A DNA stretch of 64,000 bases. Source: Primula veris. Taxonomy: Eukaryota; Streptophyta; Magnoliopsida; Ericales; Primulaceae. The position numbers and the translations under genes were made by a program. Positions 57,252-64,000 of the stretch are shown in pieces (position 1 is the first letter of the stretch; each line of letters opens with the position of its first letter). The DNA lies in assembly GCA_963682055.1 (NCBI GenBank), contig OY821741.1:25366711-25430710 (forward strand), written 5' to 3'. Under the pieces are notes generated by a model. It made no database searches. It saw only the letters and a program-made list of their open reading frames with translations, and was not told the origin of the DNA.

Positions 57252-57542
57252 TGTGACGACCCGGATTTTTAGGAAGGAAATTCTGTGGTGCGGTGTTGTG
57301 CGTCAGTCTCACATCGCCCAGATATGAGAGTACTCGTGTGGTATATGAGCTTAAAGATCCATTTCCTATCAACAAGGCCTTTTAAAGCCGTGCGGCACAA
57401 TAGCGAGGACGGAACTCCACAGTTAAGCGTGCTTAACTTGGAGTAGTACCAGGATGGGTGACCCCCCTGGAAAGTTGTGCCAAAGCGGACAATATTGTTG
57501 ATACGGACGTGGCGGTTCGGTCCGTAGGGCCGGGTCGTTACA
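57252..57542 (+). repeat. Cassandra 3' LTR
   Basis: 291 bp, same as 56851-57141 apart from about ten substitutions (for example CCCGGATTTTTAGG versus CCCAGATTTCCAGG). Confidence 0.93.
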
Positions 57543-57671
57543 AGCTTGACTTGTCTATTTTCCTCTGTCATTAACCAAAGAAAAGTCATGAATCTAAACC
57601 AGATGAACCTAGGTTTTTTCACTAATACTTAAAAAATGTTGCTTCTTTGCTTGAAAATAACTTACTAATTC

Positions 57672-58627
57672 TGATAGAGGTTAAAAATTAGGGTTAGGAC
57701 TCTGCGGCGATTGTATCACACGCGGTCTAAAACCTAGCAATAAAGACGGAGTTAATGAGCATTTAATGGTCCCATCGAGGGGAGCAGATAGGGTTCTGAA
57801 CCCGCTTCCCTCTACGAGCAGCTTACTAGCGAGATAACATCTGAAAGATACTCATATATCTAAGATAATCAATCAGATATTCCACGAAGTAAAGAAAACA
57901 CCAAATCTATATAGACATATCTCATAAAGATAGGGTCAAACCTTTAAAGATACGTTCCTTAAGCATAAAAGAAAGCATATCCGACAACAAGACTAAAAGA
58001 TAGGCGAGAAGCCCACGTCAGGGCCTCATCGCCAAGGGATATTTGACTATCCGAATGGATAAAACTACAAGATCAATGCCTCCAAATGATAACGAAAGAG
58101 ACATGGTCTCTCGTAAGAGCTCCCCTCGCATGCGAGAAGAAGCGGCATCGCCCCTTCGGGCTAGCCAAGTCGGTGAAAAGATACATGAGATATGGGAGAA
58201 TATATCTTAGCATGGCATTACGGAAACGAACGATGTGATTGATAATATCATATAAATTACAAAAGATACACCCTATATTGCCTCCACCACCTATATAAGG
58301 GGCTCATAATCCAAGTAGGAGATCATCTGAATCCATACGAACTCAGACATACACTTAATTATCGGGTATTACTAACCCTACTTACATTTAATAAATATTT
58401 ACATTCACTATCAAAACCCTAAGAGGTTTAACCTCAACACTGCTCCGTTAGGCGGAGGAGGTTAAACGGTGGTCAAACCACCAAGTCCCCCTTGATCTTA
58501 GCTATTTATGCATAGGTCATAAAGAACTACCTAGAAGTCCATGCCAAACCCTAGAAAGGAGCTTTCTCATTGGCTTACAGCCTGTGAATGGAGTTCACAC
58601 ATTAGACCTAAGATTTAAGGTCTATCA
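57672..58627 (+). repeat. 5' LTR of the decayed gypsy
   Basis: Starts TGATAGAGGTTAAAAAT, ends GGTCTATCA. A TATA-like CCTATATAAGGGG lies at about 58291-58304. Boundaries rest on the analogy with 6966-7534 since only one LTR is in the window. Confidence 0.7.
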
Positions 58628-58629
58628 AA

Positions 58630-58644
58630 TGGCGTTGTTAGCGG
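58630..58644 (+). other. PBS-like site of the decayed gypsy
   Basis: TGGCGTTGTTAGCGG two bases after the LTR; it resembles the tRNA-Asp-type TGGCGCCGTTGCCGG with three changes. Confidence 0.65.
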
Positions 58645-58949
58645 AAAAGATACACAGTTAAAAACGCTCTGCTAAAGAAGTTAAGTACGACCGATTCAAA
58701 GAATGTGAATCATAGAGTTCCTGATCTTTCCTCAGATGGCCGGAAAGACACCAAGTCAAACAGATGGTAACCCACCTAAAAAAGCAAGCATGCGCAAGGG
58801 TGGACCATCAAAGAAACAATGATGCTCTAAACCGGTGCAACAAAAGGAACAATGGAGAAAACCGCAAGCCTGCCAAGTTTTGGCCCTTAAGATCTGATGG
58901 GCCTCCTGGCTCCGCATAACCTTCCACTATGTATCGAAGCGTCAATCGA

Positions 58950-59290
58950 CTCACTAGATGTCGAACTCGCATTGATCTACCAAGGAAGCATGGTCAACAT
59001 CATATATCAAGACTCCTTCATACGTTTCTGATACACCACAGATCTCGAAGCGGCCGAGAAGCCGCTCTACGACTTCAACTTAGTCCTTGCATTCCCTCTC
59101 GGATCGATCAAACTCCCACTCACCACAGGAAGAGTCACCACAACTGGTACGTTTTGTGTTATGAATATCCCGTCGCCATTCAGACTCCTCATCAAGAGGT
59201 CATGTTTGCACTCCGTTTAAAAGGGTCTCCTCAACCTACCACCAAAAAGTAAAAATACCATGGCAGGGGGGAATCGAAAAAATTCATGGG
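58950..59290 (+). pseudogene. Protease remnant of the decayed gypsy
   Basis: One frame gives ALIYQGSMVNIIYQDSFI, matching the gypsy protease active site with the catalytic Asp lost (YQG where D-x-G is expected), followed by LAFPLGSIKLPLTTG and IPSPFRLLI, in line with the later protease motifs. Stops and frame changes are present. Gag between 58645 and 58950 is not recognisable and is probably deleted. Confidence 0.65.
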
Positions 59291-59379
59291 AGACCTCCTC
59301 CCGCTCAAAAGGTAATCATCGTAGCAGCAGAAGTAGGAAGGAATTGCCCGACGCCTTCAGAAGACCTCTGCGAAGAGAT

Positions 59380-61480
59380 CGAAGAGACCCGAAGACAAAG
59401 TAATAGAGGATCTAAGAAAAGTGCAAATACCAGGGGGAGACCCCAAGAGGTATTTCCTCCTCGGAAGCAATCTTTGCAAAGAGGAAGCCGAGAAGATTGA
59501 GGCTCGCCCTCCTCCTGGCTAACCTGGATAACTTCGCATGGACACCCATCGAGATGCTGGGCATGGACCCGGAGCTGGCCTGTCATAGACTGAGCGTTAA
59601 ACCGGATGCAAAGCCGATCACGCAGAGAGGAAGACGACTAGCCCCTCAGCATGCAATGGCCATCAATGCTGAAGTCAAGAGGCTCCTGGAGGAAGGGGCA
59701 ATTCATGAAGTGATGTACCCTGAATGGTTGGCCAACACCGTGGTGGTGAAGAAAAAGAACAAGAAATGATGGGTCTGCATCGACTATATTGACCTCAACA
59801 ATGCCTGTCCAAAAGATCCCTTCCCCCTCCCAAAGATTGACCAGCTAGTGGATTCCAGCTCTGGGTCCGAAATGATGAGCTTCCTCGATGCATACTTAGG
59901 ATATCACCTGATCCCCATGCACGAGGAAGACAAAGAGAAACTGCATTCATAACCTCGAAATGCAATTAATGTTACAAGGTAATGCCCTTCAGCCTAAAAA
60001 ACGCCGGATCCATCTATCAACAGATGATAACCAAGCTGTGCTCGAAGCACATATGGACAGGAATGGAGGTATATATCGACGATATGGTCATCAAAAGTGC
60101 CAAAAAGATAGATCACCTGGAGGACCTGGAGAGGGTATTTGCCATGCTCTGTGAGCACGGGCTCAAGCTTAACGCTTCCAAATGCACCTTTGGGGTAGGA
60201 TCAGGGAAGTTCTTGGGCTTCCTGGTCATCCACCGAGGAATAGAGGCCAACCAAGAGTAGATCGACGCCCTCCGAGGCTTGCATGCACCCGAGATAGTCA
60301 AACATGTGCAGAAATTGGCCAGAATGGTGGCAGCACTAAACAGATTCGTCAGCCGATCAGTGGACAAATGCTGTCATTTCTTCAAAACTTTCAAGAGATG
60401 GGGTAAATTTTTGTGAGATTCCGATTGTAAAGAGGCCTTTGCCAAACTCAAAAGTTATTTCGAGAAGCCCCCACTCCTCATAAAACCTTCTCCAGGGGAC
60501 ATACCCACCTTATATCTGGCCGTCTCCGACCACACCGCCAACGTAGTCCTCCTCAAAGATGAGGGGCAGGACCAGAGACCGATTTATTATGTAAGTAAAA
60601 CCCTAGCGGATGTAAAGACAAGATACCTCCCGATAGAGAAGTTGGGGCTCACCCTCATGATGGCCACAAGGAAAGTGTCCAATTATTTCTTGGCACACCA
60701 GGTCGTGGTACATACAACATTCCGAAGGGAGATGTTCCGAAGAGCTAAGATTTTGGGCAAGGTGGGTAACTGGGTGGTAGAGCTCGGAAGGTACGATGTA
60801 CATTTCAAACCAAAGATTGCTATCAATGGGCAAGTTCTAGCCGACTTCGTCACATAATTCACCAAAAAGCTGCAAGGAGCCATGGTATACGAACCCACAG
60901 CTAGGTGGGAGCTCTATGCGGACGGATCCTTGACTAGGGCTGGATCTGGGGCAGGGGTAGTCCTCGTCTCCAATGACAAAATCACTCTAAAAAAGGCACT
61001 ACAACTAGGCTTTCCTGCAACAAACAACAAAGTTGAATGTGATGCCCTCATTGTAGGGATAGTCCTTGCCAAGGACCTAGGGTGCACGCATCTGACCGCT
61101 CACTCTAATTTTTAACTCATCGTCAGCCAAGTCCTTGGGGAATCCCAGGCGAAAGATGAAATAATGATACTTTACCAACAAAGGGTTATTGAACTCATAT
61201 CCGAATTCTATGATTTTAAACTCCTGCAGATACCAAGGAACGAGAATGCGCATGCAAACGCCCTCGCCACCTTAGCTTCCTCAATGAAGTCTTGGGGGGG
61301 GGGGGGGGGGGGAGAAGAACAATCTCGGTGGAGGAAGTGTCTGAACCAAACATAGAAAGAAAAAAGGCCAAATTTTTGACTGTGGCTAGGTATGAAGAGT
61401 CATGGATGACTCGGCTACTATCGTACATCCATGATGGGATACTCCCGGACGACAAGGCAAAGGCAATCGCCATTCGGAGG
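59380..61480 (+). pseudogene. RT and RNase H remnants of the decayed gypsy
   Basis: Recognisable pieces: LLEEGAIHEVMYPEWLANTV (59680-59745), CIDYIDLNNACPKDPFPLPK after a TGA (59775), FLDAYLGYH (59880), MPFSLKNAGSIYQQMITKLC and catalytic YIDDMVIK (59982-60100), RNase H LYLAVSDHTANVVLL (60510) and the second RNase H YADGSLTRAGSGAG, TNNKVECDAL, ENAHANALATLAS (60915-61280). At least seven stops or frameshifts. The G run at 61291-61311 lies in this frame. Confidence 0.88.
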
Positions 61481-62670
61481 TGTTGAACAATGTTCTTCTA
61501 ATCGATTATTTTGATGATAACAATATTTGTAAAACATGATAAAAGCTTGTTTTGCGTACTAATCATTTATCGAGTGTGTCAAAGGTTTGAAATGATAGAT
61601 TACACAAATACGAAGCCAACGGTTTAAGCGGAACCTCAATCGGATCTAAAATGAACAAGTTACGAGCCTTCGAACTATGTCGAGAAAACCGAAACATTGC
61701 CAGAACAAAAAATGATTGATCATGAGGCATAAACGACCGATTGTTTATGAGTTTAATTCTTCCAGTGAGTACACTGTAAAAACGACCGATCGCTAGGCTT
61801 AAAACGACTGATCGTTTTAGGAAGAATTTCTTCCAGTGAGTACAGATGAAAAAACGACCGATCGTTTTTCAGAAACGACCGATCGTTTCTGTAGAATTTC
61901 AAATTACAGCTTTTTAGCTCATCCTGAAAATTGGGCGAACTGCTGCAAACAAGTGGCTAATCTACTCAACAACTGCCCACAGTCATGCATTAATTGATGG
62001 ACCATTTTCACTCTATAAAAAGCCTCAAATCCATTGTTGAAGATTACCAATAATTCACACAACTTCAAGCTTTCACAAAAATATCATACAAGATTATACT
62101 ACTCAATCCTCTCACGTGTATTCATAAAATATTCTCGAGTATATTATTTTTTGTAATCTTATAAACATCGAGATAATATTTGTTAGTGAGTGATTCATTC
62201 AAATTCAATCTTGTAAAAGAGTAATTTATAAACTCATTTGTGAGCGAGTGATCGGGTAGAGGCTTTATAAGCAAGTGTAGCTTAAAAGCTCTAGGTCTTT
62301 TCATTCGGGAGACTCATATAGTGAGGGGGAGCTTAATCGGTCGATTAGCTCATTAGGTTGTAACCTTGGAACGAGATTCTAGTGAAACACTCGGCAGTGT
62401 GAATACCGAGGAGAGGACGTAGGCGCGTTTTGCCGAACCTCTATAGCTCTTGTGTTATTTCTTTTCCCTCAACTTTTACTTATCGCACTTATTTATTGCT
62501 TATATTTATTGCTTGCATAGATTAAATTAGCAATATTTTGTTAACAAAATTGTTTAAGTTACAAAACCCACTAATTAGCTTAGTTAATAACCCATAGTTT
62601 TCATTCCGCGAAAAACGTACCAAAACCTTATTCACCCCCCCTCTAAGGTTTAGACACCTACGGACCAACA
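61481..62670 (+). repeat. 5' LTR of the SIRE-like copia
   Basis: TGTTGAACAATG...CGGACCAACA. It has five or six near-palindromic ACGACCGATCGT-type motifs (61728-61892), CTATAAAAAGCC (TATA-like, about 62015-62026) and the CACCCCCCCTCTAAGGTTTAG tail. Confidence 0.92.
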
Positions 62671-62672
62671 AT

Positions 62673-62684
62673 TGGTATCATAGC
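62673..62684 (+). other. Primer-binding site of the SIRE-like copia
   Basis: TGGTATCATAGC, one base different from the usual initiator tRNA-Met complement TGGTATCAGAGC. Confidence 0.85.
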
Positions 62685-62735
62685 TTAGCTATTCTATTTA
62701 CAAAATCTAACGATTTTATAGTTTAAAGATCCGCT

Positions 62736-64000
62736 ATGTCTTCGTACACCGACTCTAAATCCATAACTAGGCCCCCGTTCTTTGACGGTACTAACTATCC
62801 CTATTGGAGAGACCTTATGAAATTTTTTCTATGTGGTTATGAAATAGACCAATGGATTAGCATAAGTAAAGGCTATAAAACGCCTAGGAGAAATAGTCTA
62901 GATAAACTTGTAGAAGAACTAGACACGGATGAACGCCTTGTCTTTTCCCTAAATTGTAGGGCTATGACTTCTATCACTTGTGCGCTCTCGCCTAGTGAAT
63001 ATGATAAGATTTCCGGTTGTGACACCGCTAAGCAAATGTGGGATAAGTTAGCTATTATGCACGAAGGAACTAGTCAAGTTAAGGACTCTAAAATTAGCAT
63101 GCTTATTCACGATTATGAATTGTTTAAAGTTGATGATGACGAGTCTATTGCTTCAATGTACACTCGTTTTACTAAAATTACTAACGATCTTAAAAGATTG
63201 GAAAAGTGTATTCTAGCAAGGAGATGGTGACCAAGATCCTAAGAAGTCTACCGAGGAAATGGGAATCAAAAGTGACGGCTATACAAGAAGCCAAAGACAT
63301 GAACACTCTCTCTCTCGACAACCTCATTGGATCCTTAAACACTCATAAACTCGACATGACGACTCGAAAGCATGAGGATGACTCGAAAAAGAAGAAAGGC
63401 ATCGCCTTCAAATGCACTACAAATAATGATAGCGACAACGATTCCTCTAGTGAGGATGATGAAATGGCACTCTTCGCCAAACGCTACAACAAGTTCCTAA
63501 GTTGGAAAAAGAAGGGTGGACAACGATTTCGGAAAAAGGGGTATAAGGGAGAGCCTTCCGACAAATCGAACAAAAAGGACGAAATCATTTGCTATAAATG
63601 TCACAAACCCGGCCACATGCAAAACGAATGTCCCTTGAAGAAAAAAGACAAGTTCGAAAAGAAAAAGGAATACAAGAAGGCATTCTTGGCCGCATGGGGG
63701 AGCGATGATGATAGCTCCGATAGCGACAATGAAGAAGTCGCAAACCTATGTGTCATGGCTAGAGACGACGATACCGAGGATGTAAGCTTTCACTCCTCTA
63801 ACTCTTCTCTTTCGGATGATGATTGTGTTGATATAAATGATGTGTTAGCCTCGTTAGAAAAAGCTAGAGGTAAAAACAAATCCTTTAGAAAAATGCTAAT
63901 TACTCTACAAGATGAACTTGAAAATTTAGCTATAAAAAATGACTCACTCACGTCTAAAAATGCCGAACTTACCATAGAAAATGATAAGTTAGTAAATGAC
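62736..64000 (+). pseudogene. gag of the SIRE-like copia, one frameshift, incomplete
   Basis: ATG at 62736 (MSSYTDSKSITRPPFFDGTN) with YPYWRDLMKFFLCGYEIDQW and MWDKLAIMHEGTSQVKDSKI typical of plant copia capsid. The frame ends in TGA at 63228-63230, but MVTKILRSLPRKWESKVTAI continues in another frame from about 63224, so a single small indel lies near 63215. The second part has CYKCHKPGHMQNEC (CCHC knuckle, 63590-63631), acidic Ser-rich stretches (SDDDSSDSDNEE) and a helical end, and is open to the window edge. Confidence 0.88.

Larger units (their letters stand above)
56851..57542 (+). mobile_element. Cassandra-type TRIM, 692 bp
   Basis: Two 291-bp LTRs (56851-57141, 57252-57542) start TGTGACGACCC and end GTTACA, flanked by AGCTT (56846-56850, 57543-57547). 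The interior is only 110 bp with a PBS and a polypurine tract (AAAGGGAGGGTGAT, 57238-57251) and no coding region. The LTRs carry a 5S rRNA-like segment, the hallmark of Cassandra. About ten LTR differences, many at CpG, make it older than the other complete insertions. Confidence 0.95.
57672..61480 (+). mobile_element. Decayed Tat-type Ty3/gypsy element, interrupted at 61480
   Basis: LTR, PBS-like site, protease and RT-RNase H remnants in order on the plus strand, with many stops and frameshifts and little trace of gag. The SIRE-like copia LTR starts at 61481 inside the second RNase H/integrase region, so the rest would lie beyond the window. The LTR edges (TGATAG...TATCA, then AA and TGGCG) follow the same plan as the 16.8 kb element, indicating a related family. 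Confidence 0.85.
61481..64000 (+). mobile_element. SIRE-like Ty1/copia, 5' part, right-truncated by the window
   Basis: A 1190-bp LTR, an iMet PBS and a long gag running off the window. It inserted into the decayed gypsy. The LTR belongs to the same family as the solo LTR at 35046-36227. The long gag with an N-terminal DUF4219/UBN2-like domain and acidic coiled C-terminal part suits SIRE/Maximus elements. Pol and the 3' LTR are beyond 64000. Confidence 0.9.

Noticed and set aside
56995..57483. Functional 5S rRNA genes
   Set aside because: Only the middle and end of 5S are present, in both LTRs of a TRIM with target duplications; explained by Cassandra.
58929..59252. 107-codon ORF in the decayed gypsy
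   Set aside because: The neighbouring frame carries the protease motif; this one is a shadow.

Overview
This window is plant nuclear DNA, probably from a flowering plant and most likely a eudicot. It holds one recognisable host gene, a spliced actin gene of the vegetative ACT7 type on the minus strand (coding exons 49288-52148, leader exon near 53775-53900). Almost everything else is LTR retrotransposons, small non-autonomous elements and AT-rich spacer. There are no bacterial features, CRISPR arrays or tRNA genes.

Layout. (1) 1-~4300: a decayed Ty1/copia element on the minus strand, cut by the left window edge, with RNase H, RT, IN and gag remnants in the expected order. It is full of short perfect hairpins, many sharing the same loop. 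(2) 4300-6965: AT-rich spacer. (3) 6966-23727: a complete 16.8 kb Ty3/gypsy Tat-type element, with 569-bp LTRs (7 differences by hand count) and CTATC target duplications. Gag-pol lies in one frame broken only by four TAA codons. Between pol and the 3' LTR is an unusual antisense block: one intron-containing gene and about seven small coiled-coil genes, most with their own TATA box. (4) 23733-25484: a tandem duplication, one copy carrying a MITE. (5) 26312-26939: a hAT-type MITE; 27720-27950: a foldback element. (6) 28046-32877: an intact, very young Ty1/copia element (minus strand, 1313-aa polyprotein, 349-bp LTRs differing at 2 sites). (7) 34065-48542: a second Tat-type Ty3/gypsy element (minus strand) whose 3' LTR is split by a solo LTR of a SIRE-like copia. 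(8) 49288-~53930: the actin gene. (9) 53940-57671: repeat-rich spacer with a complete Cassandra TRIM (5S-like LTRs). (10) 57672-61480: an old, decayed Tat-type element (plus strand), interrupted by (11) 61481-64000: the 5' LTR and gag of a SIRE-like copia, cut by the right window edge.

The strongest candidates for something undescribed are the antisense mini-gene array inside the 16.8 kb element and the families of constant-loop hairpins with unrelated stems in the decayed copia at the left end. All alignments, counts and splice sites were made by eye; no searches were run.
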